Below, one piece after another: positions 1-10,385 of a stretch of DNA of 64,000 nt (within the stretch, counting starts at the first letter, position 1; the number at the start of each line of letters is the position of its first letter). Source of the DNA: Calendula officinalis (lineage: Eukaryota > Streptophyta > Magnoliopsida > Asterales > Asteraceae); NCBI GenBank assembly GCA_963853835.1, contig OY970820.1, forward strand, positions 21,817,873 through 21,881,872. Reading direction: 5' to 3'. The notes beneath the pieces are model-generated. The model made no database searches. It was given only the letters and a program-made list of their open reading frames with translations, and was not told the DNA's origin. A program made the translations under genes and the position numbers.

Positions 1-156
1 ATGTATGGAACTTTTGATAAGAATATATGGTCCCATGTCGTTGTGATGTTCGACAAATCCCAGAAAACGGATTTTCCACATACCAAAATTGTCATCCGTA
101 AACACCGGGGCATTTGTCTTCGAACCAAGATACATTTGAGATAGCCTTTCACCCAT
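1..156 (-). CDS. Ty1/copia gag, N-terminal part (runs off the left edge)
   Basis: Read on the minus strand from an ATG at 156, the frame is open to the window edge and starts MGERLSQMYLGSK, followed by a segment with FTDDNFGMWKIRFLGF. That pattern (acidic-N-F-x-x-W-K) is the usual start of plant Copia Gag proteins. The ATG lies about 50 bases downstream of a minus-strand primer-binding site, as expected for element A. Only 52 residues are visible, so intactness cannot be judged. The Copia assignment is by motif and context; the lineage is not resolved. Confidence 0.75.
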   Translation of the reverse strand, partial: MGERLSQMYLGSKTNAPVFTDDNFGMWKIRFLGFVEHHNDMGPYILIKSSIH

Positions 157-203
157 TTTTGATCAGTAAGTAAGCAGATCAACAATTATGAATTAATTAT
201 CCC

Positions 204-215
204 GCTCTGATACCA
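204..215 (-). other. Primer-binding site of Copia element A
   Basis: The minus strand reads TGGTATCAGAGC, the standard complement of the 3' end of initiator methionine tRNA. It sits two bases after the end of an LTR at 218 and upstream of the gag ATG at 156. Confidence 0.9.
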
Positions 216-217
216 AT

Positions 218-1201
218 TGTTAGTCCCGTAATAAGTGAAATATTACACTTATACGCTTTCACTGACCAATTTAAATTTATGGAGACACTCAACACTTTTT
301 AAAGTTTTCTTTATTAATCAATAATGATATAATAAAGATGCAAACAGTTTGCGGAATAGCTAAGAACAAATTCTAACTAAACTGCTTGCATGTGATAGAC
401 AACAACAGATATTATCTAAGACAAGTTTATGATCGACAAATGATCAAGCACAAGACCAGACACTTTCGTTGTACAGATTCAATTCTCGAATCAGACAACT
501 AGAGTTAACTGGTGGTTTACACTCTGCTCAAAGGAATAAAGTTCTGGAGTAAATTCAGCAGCATGTAACCTTGTTGGGTGCACACCGGAATCGATCGTCT
601 AAGTCCTCAATTTATACCATTGGGAAACGTAGAGCCAAAGGAATGATCGATCGATTCCACGTGTGAGAATTCCGTTGGTGCAGAGGATATATCATGGGAC
701 GCGCACGACTAACGGAATTCTGACAGTACTTTCTGTCATCTTGTGATCGCTGATATCTTCTAGAAGATTTGCAACATATTCCCATAATCAGCGATGCACA
801 AACTTGTGCGTTACTTGTGTCTTTCTGTGACGCTGAAGCTTCCCGCCTATATACACTTCTGGTACTCATGAGTCTTCGGATACTCATGCTTCTTCAGATG
901 GCCTTCAGCTCCAGCGACCTTCACTAAGAGTTTTGCTTAGAGAAGTATATGTTCAATGCTTCAGCGTTTTTCCCATTGCGCTTACACCATCCGATCTGTT
1001 GACCAGTATCTGATTCCGCATGAGAAACTGATCGTTGTTTCAGCTGGTGATCAGATAGTGTAACTGGGTAGCTGAAATCTGATCAGATCAGATGTAGTTA
1101 CCCACAATTTGAGGAACAAATCCTCATGTTGTGTTCTAACTATTTGCCTTTTTGTCTTCATTAAATCTCCTCAGTAGGAGATGCTTTTCAGCGACCCAAC
1201 A
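218..1201 (-). repeat. 5' LTR of Copia element A (984 bp)
   Basis: On the minus strand this starts TGTTGGGTCGC at 1201 and ends GGGACTAACA at 218, directly before the primer-binding site. A likely TATA box (GGTATAAATTG on the minus strand) lies near 611-622. The right boundary is inferred from the TG...CA ends and from the sequence GATAC beyond it (1202-1206), which would be the target duplication. The 3' LTR lies outside the window, so the duplication cannot be checked here. Confidence 0.75.
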
Positions 1202-1208
1202 GATACCA

Positions 1209-1371
1209 TGTTGGATTGTGTGATTGAGAGAGAATGAAAAACTTGTTGAATGTCAGATTCTCATTCAATTGATTCAGATACAAGAGTAAGAGGGTTTATA
1301 TACACATGAAAGTTAAAAGACTAATTGTAACAACTTTCTAACTAACCAATTATAATTAGTTACACCTAACA
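1209..1371 (-). repeat. 5' LTR of a second, short-LTR Copia element B (163 bp)
   Basis: On the minus strand this runs TGTTAGGTGTAAC ... AATCCAACA, with perfect TG/CA ends and a TATA box (GTGTATATAAACC) near 1295-1310. It is followed by TGGTATC (1208-1202), the first seven bases of the initiator-tRNA primer-binding site. The site is then cut by the LTR of element A. Element B therefore predates A. The body of B must lie left of this window, beyond A. Confidence 0.65.
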
Positions 1372-2229
1372 AATACTTAACAGAATTAATACGAGTTATA
1401 GCTTAGAAAATAATTCCCGGTTTTTCTATATTGAGAAATTTTAAGTTATCCTTGAAATTAGAATGTTAAAAGCTGTTTCTCATTAGGGTTTGGATTATAA
1501 TCTGGCTTGATGTTTTCTATCTTCAAATCCTTAAGATCTCATTCATGAGTTAGTCAACTACCGAAAGTGGATTTGCTATTGAATCGAGACTATACTTTAG
1601 TGGTAACACTTTCTCACGCCGACATGCTTTTATTTTCTTTATCCTAGTCATGCATATCTTTGAGTGCAATGACAAAGAGGATGCCGAAATGTTACCACAG
1701 ATCCAAAGTTCAATCCTCATGAGCAATTCAAAATATACCCGTTTGTGGCTAAGGAGGTTCATCTGCATCGACTTCGTCCAATTCGCAAAACGTGCGGTCT
1801 TCCTGAGATTAGTAGGGTTGCATAGCGGGTGGGAACTCGGGTTAAAAATAATAATAATTACACAAGTCTTTGTTGAAATTGTTGCTTAGGAAGTTGTCGA
1901 TACGAAAATGATGGTCGAGAACTATAGGTTTGACCAGCCAAAAAGAATAAAGGGGAAACAAAAGGTAAAGAATAACATGCCCACCATTAATAATAACTTA
2001 TTCTTACCAAAAATGATTACTAAATATACTAATAATATTGTCTCATCTTTTACTTGTTTTGCCAGTCAGATGTCAAACGGTGGATGTAGCTTTTAGTCAT
2101 GACTCAACTAAATTCCACTTAGATCCTAAAAAGGGTCGCAAGAGTAGATATCTCAATATGCTAATAAACTTAGAGGGTCTTTGAGGAAACTTATGTAATA
2201 ATTATAATTTTAATGGAGCATAAGAGCCC
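1372..2229. other. Intergenic, no recognised gene
   Basis: AT-rich sequence between the Copia LTRs and a foldback element. Short open frames occur on both strands near 1550-1890, but none resembles a known protein and none has supporting signals. Confidence 0.5.
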
Positions 2230-2756
2230 GGCAAAGGGATCGTCAATCCCCTTTGGCGGACGCCATACCACACCGCCTACCCCCAACCCGTCAATGTGAG
2301 AATCGCCAAGGAATTGGCGATCATTAAACGCCAAGAAGAAGAAAGGCAAGCAGGTAACGTTGGATAATTTTTCAAAGTGTGGAACTCATTTAACATTCTC
2401 TTTGGCATTATTATCAAAGATAGCTAAAATAATATGGGTATTAAACCCATATATGTTAGAAGCCCAAAAAGCCTAGCTTTAACGTGCTTTAGGTATGGTT
2501 GGTGTATTAAAATCATGTTAAAAGTTTTTTGACCTTTTAACATGAGTTTAATACTCATGTAATTTGAGCCCTCTTTGACGTAAATCCAAAGATTGCGTTA
2601 AATGGGCCCAAACTTGTACAACTTACATGCATGGATCTCTTCTTCTCGGCGTTTAACAATCGCCAATTGTTTGGTGATTCTCACTTTGGCTAATGGTTGG
2701 CGGGCTTGGCGGTATAGTTTGACGACTAGCAAAGGGGATTGGCAAGAGCCATTTGG
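2230..2756. repeat. Foldback/MITE-like element with long inverted ends
   Basis: The left arm (about 2230-2345, containing AATCCCCTTTGGCGGAC and GTGAGAATCGCC) is an imperfect inverted copy of the right arm (about 2636-2756, containing GGTGATTCTCAC and GCAAAGGGGATTGGC). The central spacer has its own hairpin (CATGTTAAAAG ... CTTTTAACATG, about 2515-2545). No coding sequence is present. The exact ends and target duplication were not resolved. Confidence 0.7.
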
Positions 2757-2862
2757 CGGACAATATCGAACCTTAGGATGACTTGTTGAGCCTACATAAG
2801 CTCATAAGCTATTTAAATAAGCTCTCCCAAATGCTCTCTTAGTTGTTTGGTATTATTTCGAC

Positions 2863-2960
2863 AATTTATATCTAAATGAAGCAAAGCTATAAATAATTTA
2901 TATCTAAATGAAGCAAAGCTATAATTTATATCTAAATGAAGCAAAGCTATAAATAATTTA
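2863..2960. repeat. Tandem repeat, about 30-bp unit, three copies
   Basis: The phrase ATTTATATCTAAATGAAGCA followed by AAGCTATA occurs three times head to tail. The second and third copies are separated by slightly different spacers (with or without AATA). Confidence 0.9.
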
Positions 2961-5900
2961 GCCTTATCTTTATATATGTCTGAGTAAGCGTACCACTCTC
3001 ATCCGTCATGTGAACTGACAGTTTAGTTTTTGCCAAACTAGCATCACATCGGATGACACTCTAACTGACATTCAACTGACATACTTATGTTATCAATACT
3101 CATTCTCTTCAGTTTTTTAGGTCTCACCATTAAAAAATATACACACATGAAACCTATCAAAATACCCTTTTGGCCCCATTTCAACCCCTTCTATGCTCAT
3201 CGGTTAAGCGTCCAATCCAAGAGACGAGTGACCTCCGACGAGGAGTGCCATCGCCCCCAAAAAAACCGATGGTGTCGGTTTGCTCAACCGACTAACCACT
3301 GTGACCATTTTAAGAGGAAAACATGTTAATATTTTTAAATATATTTTAAAGTTAATGCTGTAATCATATCAATGGATTTTCATTGTTAAAATAAATTACT
3401 CACTCCGTGCCTAAAAAAATTCATTTATGTTTTACATAAGTTTTCTAGAGATAGTTTACGGTGGGACCTTTTTAATAGGTTTGATTAAGATATAAAGCAG
3501 GGTGTCTTTAAGGAGGTGTAGCCGCTCAGTGACCTCGTTTTATGTGGGCCCAATTTTTATATATCTCTTATATATAATCTTAAAATCGTAAGCCAATTTA
3601 ATAATCTAATACAAAAAAATTAGTAATTTTCCAATTTTTTATATAAATCTTGATATAGAGGGCCATTTTCGTCAGTTCGCACAGCACCATCAGAATCTCG
3701 GAGACGCCCCTGATATAAAGCTAGTTTATAGAGAAAAAGATACTTAGTTGTGAGTCCTTTGTATAAGAATAAGGGTTTTCTAATATGTTCTCTATAGTTT
3801 AGAGAGAAATATAAGGTATAAGATGTTGGAAGGTATTTTTCATTGGCCATGTGGTCATAGTTTCGAATCCCACTGTAGATAAAATGATATAAATTTATAA
3901 GTACTTTAAAAGGTGTATTTAACAAAAAAAAATTAGAAATTGCAAATAAAGGAAGGCCCATAAACTCCACCTAAATCATCATCTCATCCACAAGGTTGGC
4001 GAAACCACCTTAACAAAAGACCACATTTCATTTAAACACTCATTTTCTTTAAATGTCATGCAAGAACCCGCATAATTAAACTGCATTCATACCACCAAAT
4101 CCCCAACATAGTGAATCTTGATGTCTTTATAATGTGTTTTTCTTTTCTTTTTTAACACAAAATACAGATTTCATTAAAGAAAACAAACTAACAAAGAGTT
4201 AGAAATATACAATACAAACACTAGTTAGCAAAGGGCAAAAAAGGTTATAACACCACATCGACCACTCGGCACTACTCCTCCCTAAATAAACCATATGATT
4301 TATCACATACGGGATAAAAAGGAAACTGAAAAGCTAAAAAGGGAAACAGTCTTGTAGATGAAGAATTTCAAAGGCATACAATTCTACCAAAGTGTTTGCA
4401 AATCAGTTGTGGGGCCATTTTGGGTGCAACAATAATAAATATGGTCAGACCCTAATGTATATGCTTTCTTCATTGTTTAAACCGAATTAGCCGACCAGTT
4501 GAAATGGGTGACAATATTCTAAATACGATTGAACATGTCGAAACCGAATTAGCCGACCAGTTGAAATGGGTGACAATACGTTGAATATATAATGTATCAA
4601 TTATATATGTAAATAGTCTACAAATTCAAAAAAGAAAAAAAAAACTAGAAAAATACAAAATAGACACCATAAAAGTTTAAAAAAATTACAAAACCTATTT
4701 TTCAACTAATTTTATCATTCTTGAGTTTCAATACCTATAAAAAAATATCTTATGTCTATTTCAGTGATCTGTTTTTTTAGAAAAACAAGATTTTTTTAGT
4801 TTGGCCGGCCGGTTCAACCAGGTTTTTATATCAAATCAACCGGTTCTAAATTGCTAATTCAATGAGATTTTTAAAGCATTGGTTTTCATATTAGAATGTA
4901 ATGTAATAGTATCTTGGGACAACATCATGTTTGCCAAGAAAATAACCACTATATTCTCACTGCATATGCCCCACTACTCTATGCCTAGCTCCTTTTTTTG
5001 TTAAGCGTGTGCGCATTCATATGCATTACATAGCTTATGTGTTGTAGCATTTTTACAACAGAGCTATGAAAAAAAAAATTAGAAACACATTTTCCATCGC
5101 TAATACTATACCAAAACAAATCTACGAATAATGGAACGAACCTGAAGTAGCTTATGCCAACCCCAAGTTATGGTGCCCCTAAATGAGTAAATGGAACATC
5201 TCAAAAGCTTTGATTTATCAATTTATGAGTGTGAAAGAGATTTCATTTAAGGTTAAAATACTCCGAATACAAGTTGTTAAATAACGCCATATGTCATACT
5301 CTAAGTGTGGGCAATTTTTATTTATAACCTTTTAGTTTCATGGATTTTATATTAAGTACCGTAAATCCTACACGTGTGAATGACTAGTAATAATAAAAAA
5401 ATAATACGAGTACGTAGTTTTGGGAACATATGAGAAGTTCTAATTTTAATGACGAGACGCAAATGTACATTTTGGTTAAGAAGCTTTGATTAACCCTTCC
5501 TTTCCCAAAGCTTCAGAATGTAAGAGTTCAAGAAATATTAATTTTAGCAATTCAAAAGTGTAATCAAATCATTTCCATCAATATATTCTTTGATAATGAT
5601 AATGATTGGACTTCATACCTTTAAAATATATTAAAATAAAAGCGTTGGTAATTGTTGTTTTTATTAAAGGGATGATTATTACACCATATCCTATAATTCA
5701 TGTACCACATGATCCACATTAATTGCTTTATATGATTGTATAGTTTGCAGAAATACTTGTATATTATGTTGGATATATAAAAAAATATGGTGTGAAAATT
5801 AATTCATTTTTATTAATGATTTTGGATACAAATTATACTTTCCTTCAATTTAAAATAAATGATATGTTATTGGTTTCAAAGTTTTTAAGTCACAATATTA

Positions 5901-6120
5901 CTCTTTCGTCCCAATATTATTGTTCACCGGACAAAAACATATAGTTTCAGACAAATAATATTAATTACATTATGTCACTAATCAAATTTTCTTTTTCTCG
6001 CTTAAATAATTGTTAAATTAGAACGTTAATAGGCAACAAGTCTCACTCTCACACTTTTAAAATAAATTTAGGTTAATGTTGTTTAAAATAATAAGAAATG
6101 ATAAATTAGTTATTTCACTA
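2961..6120. other. Long AT-rich intergenic stretch
   Basis: No supportable gene. A 36-bp segment beginning ACCGAATTAGCCGACCAG is duplicated at about 4482 and 4542, separated by about 25 bp of different sequence. A minus-strand open frame at 3620-3970 has no recognised domain. The rest looks like decayed repeats and unique AT-rich DNA. Confidence 0.5.
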
Positions 6121-6124
6121 TATT

Positions 6125-6560
6125 AAAGAAAATAGTTAGAGCATCTCCAATGCAAGTTTTTTACAAAAGTTTTTTTTACCTTTCGTGTAAGACATGACAT
6201 GTTACGCTATTAAATCAAGTCATAGCAAGCCATGCCGGGTAAAGAGGTTTTTGAATGTGTGATTTAAGGTGGCGAAAATTTATGTAATTCATATATACGA
6301 TAGCAAGTTAATAAAAAAAATTACATAAGTATTGAGTTATATGTTAGTTAATATATAAAGTTTTGAAAAAATATTACATCCAAATTTATAATAATCTATG
6401 TTTGTTTTTAAAAAAGAAATTCAATTTTCACAAACAACTTCGAAAAAATTTGTCATAAGATGTCGTGTCTTATCTTACGTCACGCTTTAAACAAAAGCAG
6501 TTTTCGTAACATGAGAACCGCGCGTCATGCCTTGACGCCGCCATAAGGTGCCTTTTGAAA
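6125..6560. repeat. Degenerate MITE, same family as the element at 12.2-12.5 kb
   Basis: Segments such as TATATAAAGTT, ATCCAAATTTATAAT and TGTCTTATCTTACGTCACGC align in order with the better preserved element at 12198-12533 (TATATAAAGTTC, ATCCAAATTTATAATT, GCGTCTTATCTCACGCCAC). The ends have decayed, so the boundaries are approximate. Confidence 0.55.
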
Positions 6561-6855
6561 CCTTTCTATAAATATTTAATTAGAATTTTCTCCATACCAA
6601 CTTAAATATTTAAACTGTAGTTGAAAAAACAAAACACAAAAGTCGTTCAACGTACCAAATCATTAAATGTTTTTTAAAAAAGATCCAAAACACATCATTA
6701 TTTATCTTGAGTTGAATTTTGCATTTTTGTGTATATTATATATTTGCGTGAGTAAATTCATATAAACCAATACACACACCTACATTCAAAGTGACTGTGT
6801 AACATCTTCTCGGTGGCTAGACTATTAAAAGACAGAAGGTGCCATACCCAACGCC

Positions 6856-6962
<107 letters not shown>

Positions 6963-7078
6963 GCTGAAGTTTCCAAAATGGAGGAATTCAAGACAACCCA
7001 ATAAAGTTTTGATCATTTTACAGGATTTCGCATTTACACTTATCAATACCCTAAGGTTGACAACCCTTACTTACAAAT

Positions 7079-7327
7079 ATGAGAAATGAGACAAAGGCAT
7101 TTGTCTGCTTCTATTGTATATTCTTGCTACACTTACAACTAACAACGTCTTCAACAATATACAACCTTTCTCACGATGGACATCTTGATCATCATCACCA
7201 TGTTGAATGTAAAAATGCCGGTCAAAAGTGCCGAACAAATAAACAACAAGAAGAGAATGGGGCTGCTGGATTTGGTGATGAGAAAAGGAAGATCCATACA
7301 GGTCCAAACCCCTTGCACAACAGATGA
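7079..7327 (+). CDS. CLE-family secreted signalling peptide precursor (CLE16/CLE17-like)
   Basis: This single-exon 82-residue precursor has the full layout of a CLE peptide. A basic start is followed by a hydrophobic signal peptide (about residues 7-24, ending near TTSS). A variable middle holds a His-rich patch (residues 32-41, HDGHLDHHHH). The C-terminus is a CLE dodecapeptide, RKIHTGPNPLHN (residues 70-81), plus one Arg. CLE peptides are cut out, modified on Pro, and bind LRR receptor kinases at the cell surface to control meristem and vascular fate. Position 4 is His instead of the usual Pro, as I recall for Arabidopsis CLE16 and CLE17, so the closest class is likely CLE16/17. Two Cys in the variable region (44 and 51) are unusual. 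A TC microsatellite lies just upstream. Expression is unknown, but the intact reading frame and conserved C-terminus argue for a real gene. Confidence 0.88.
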   Translation: MRNETKAFVCFYCIFLLHLQLTTSSTIYNLSHDGHLDHHHHVECKNAGQKCRTNKQQEENGAAGFGDEKRKIHTGPNPLHNR

Positions 7328-8598
7328 GAAGTAAGGAGCTCTTTACTTCTTGATTTTAGCTTTTCAAAAGCTAATAAGTCAATAAGCTATTTTATAAAAC
7401 GCATCCAAACATAAGGTCTTCGGTCAAGATCGATCAAGGACTTTTGAAGCAGCGATTTTCGTGAAGGACAAAGGAGTGAATTTGAATAATAAATCATGGC
7501 AGCATATATATATTCAGTTACTATATATCGTTGTATTCTTTTTCCTTTTTTTCTTCTTATATTAAGTTTTGTGATTAAAAACATATGGTTATATGTAGGT
7601 TTGGTTCAAGAAATAATTGAGATGTAGTACTAGAAATATTTTGGCTGTAAATGGCGTCAATTGATGATGGAGATTGCTTCTATATGTGAAATATAAACAA
7701 GATAAATATTACTTCTAAATGGGTATATGAATTTTTTGACTAATTTTATTTCCTGTTATAGGAACGGTTGGATCTGGCCTTTAATTTCAAATGTATTAAT
7801 TAGACCTAACAAAATCAGATACGATACGATAACTTGACACGAATTTGACACGGAATTAGTAGGTTTGAGTTACAGGCTTCAATACATGTAAGTATACGGG
7901 TTGATTCGATATGGCATGAAAGTTAAACGGGTTATGTTAATGTCAATACTTTGAAGTTGAAAATAAACTAAATCACCCGTTTAAATGTCTATGTATATAT
8001 TATAAATTTTATATGTTTATATATATTATTATATTTAAATATATTGATGTTTATGACTTTGTAGTTGTAGTGAGAAAAATTCGGTCTCTTAAAACTTAAA
8101 ATTTCTATATTTTAGAGTCCGGCATTTGCTTAATTGATATAGTTTGGTTGGTTAAGATACGACATGATACTTTAGAAGTTAGGAAGATAGAGGAAGTTAG
8201 AAGTTAGTAAGTTTTTCGTTGATCATGGGCCGTTTACTCTAATATGATCATGGGCCGTTTACTCTAATATGATCATGGGCCGGTCTTTTATTCCAATGCC
8301 ACCGACAAAAGGCTTTGTATTGTTAAATCCAATGTCACCCTAGCTTCAAATTCTAAAAGTGGGCCGGTTCTTGTCTTTCAATGTGACCGACTTCTAGCAA
8401 ATATGAATTCTCTGACCCAGAAGTTTGACCTCTTTTTCTTTTTGTCAACCAAACTCCATTTACAATTTAAAAGACACCCACTCCAAATAATACGTGCATG
8501 GCCGGTGATATTTATTCCAATTCAATTCTGACTTCCAATATAAGAACTATATATAGCACTAATTAATTGCCTTATTAAATTGCAATAATGAGCCTTTC
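7328..8598. other. Intergenic, with a short tandem repeat at 8219-8282
   Basis: No gene recognised. A 26-bp unit (containing GATCATGGGCCGTTTACTC) is repeated about 2.5 times at 8219-8282. Sequence around 7800-7960 with ACGGGTT-type phrases resembles a decayed hAT-like MITE. Confidence 0.5.
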
Positions 8599-8799
8599 AT
8601 GATTGCTTTAGAAAAGGCGGGTGAAGAACCCGAAGGAAAAATAAGTGTCCATAGACGGTCTAGCTCATATTCACCGTTTAGGATGCGTAGGGTTGACCAT
8701 GATCAAGAAAATAAACCAACTATAACCGAGATCGTTGACCGAAAAGTCTCGATGTATGGGTTCGGAGTCAAACCATGGTCAAGAAAAGGACAGAGTTGA
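8599..8799 (+). CDS. Possible small ORF, 66 residues, unknown
   Basis: An open frame from ATG to TGA encodes a charged, soluble peptide rich in Arg, Lys and Glu (for example SVHRRSSSYSPFRMRR). It has no signal peptide, membrane segment or domain that I recognise. A TATATATAG stretch lies about 50 bases upstream. Local base composition is slightly richer in GC than its flanks, which could mean a coding remnant of a larger gene. It may equally be a chance frame. Confidence 0.2.
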   Translation: MIALEKAGEEPEGKISVHRRSSSYSPFRMRRVDHDQENKPTITEIVDRKVSMYGFGVKPWSRKGQS

Positions 8800-9489
8800 A
8801 TACGAAACAAAACCCGACAGCCCGAACTATGATGAGAAGGCTGTGGCTGGGCCATAACGAGCCCGTGAAGCCCAGACCGTCTAGAGAATCAAAGATGCAG
8901 AGTTGAAAGTAAGCATGCAAAGGAAATAATAACAATGTCGAAAGTAAGTTATTTCAAGCGATTCAGGGCCCAATTTTTAAAAATATCAACATGAGATTCA
9001 GGACAGGTTCAATAGCAGAATTTTAAAAAGGGTTATCGGTACATCTGGTTAAAAATGAACGAAATATGAAGGTTCAATACTTATCGTTTTCTTGTTTTCT
9101 TTGCACTTGCCAATTCCATTTCTCGGTTTTTGCTAGCAAATAAGGGAACTGATTTCTCTGCTAATTCCCCGTCAATTCTTTGAAGTTACTAAACAATGGA
9201 ATCCATTTAATTTCTCAGCTTTTTATTTCTCTACTCCATTTTATTTCTCTGAATTTCTCCCTACTAAACGCACCCTAAAGAAAAAACAAAAAAAAACAAA
9301 AAATCAAAATAAGTATATTTTTTTTATTAAGTTAAAACTTAAAATATCACCTCAATACCGAGTAATATGATAGGTTTTTTTAGGCTTTTTAAACTATCTA
9401 TAAACAAGGGGTATGTTAAAGGCTAGGCCGCTAGTGGGTATGAATCCAAACACACCAGTAATTACACAACACTATATTGGAGGAAATGT

Positions 9490-10070
9490 TCGTCACATGA
9501 CCACTCCTTCAACCCGAATCTGGCCCATATAAACGAGTTAAACATGCTAGCAGGTCAAACAAGTCAAAATGTTGTTATTATTCCACAAATTAATACCAAA
9601 ACACCGAATTACTAAGTAGCCCTATTAGTTTATATTTAAGTATTAGTTATATTTAGGGGGTGTTTGGGAAAACTTATATAAGGGTGCTTATGGCTTATAA
9701 GCTTATATAAGCCTAAATAATCCCTTCTTTCTAAAGGGATTATTTAGGCTTATATAAGCTTATAAGTCATAAGCACTTTTAGATAAACTTTCCCAAACAC
9801 TCCCTTAAACTAGTAAACTATAAACTAAGTATAAATGATATTTTTAAATATATATTTTAATAGTTAAACGGGTTTAGCGGGTCGGCCCATTTAAATTATC
9901 ATTGACCCGAACCTAACTCGTCTAATAAACTGGTTAGTTGAGTCGCCCCGAGACTGACCCAAAATTTTTTCACCTCAAACCAAACCTATTTATTTTCGTA
10001 TCGATTTCAGATCGGGTTTCGTGACGTGTCAGAAATTACCACCTCATATACCGACCCGCCTAAAACAAAA
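9490..10070. repeat. Decayed hAT-like repeat hosting a younger MITE
   Basis: The stretch starts with AACCCGAATCTGGCCCAT and ends with phrases such as AACGGGTTTAGCGGGTCGGC and GACCCGAACCTAACTCG, typical of GGGTT-rich plant hAT-derived repeats. A related copy (AGCAGGTCAAACA, ATTATTATTCTACAAATT) lies at about 15235-15425. The 9656-9805 MITE has inserted in its middle. Confidence 0.5.
9656..9805. repeat. Hairpin MITE, about 150 bp
   Basis: This is a near-perfect inverted repeat. The left arm begins GGGGTGTTTGGGAAAACTTA and the right arm ends AAACTTTCCCAAACACTCCC. The inner arms ATAAGCCTAAATAATCCC and GGGATTATTTAGGCTTAT are separated by only a few bases. The GGGTGTTTGG end is common among plant hAT-type MITEs. 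Confidence 0.85.
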
Positions 10071-10385
10071 AAGTAATCTCATTCACTTAAAGTTGAAAGC
10101 CAAGATAAGTACACTACGGAATCTATATGAGGTACTTTCATATCTAAATGAATCATAACAATATGGCTGTTTTAAATCTTCAACTAGCCATGAAAAAATA
10201 TATAATAATTCTACAACAGGAGGAAAAACATTGTAGCTAGATGATAATCTAGAATTCTACTTGCTATTAAATTTGTTGTAATCTTAACTTTTTTTTTAAA
10301 GGTATTTCCATTATAAGAGCTCCCTAAGGGTAACCATTTCGAACCTTCATCTAATCATTCAGAAGCAATTATCACTGGTTCTCTA

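Noticed and set aside
1550..1889. Overlapping frames on both strands near the Copia LTRs
   Set aside because: Neither strand shows a recognisable motif. They may be decayed repeat but cannot be assigned.
3620..3970. Minus-strand 116-codon frame
   Set aside because: No domain, no conserved pattern, and strongly AT-driven composition; I could not support a gene.
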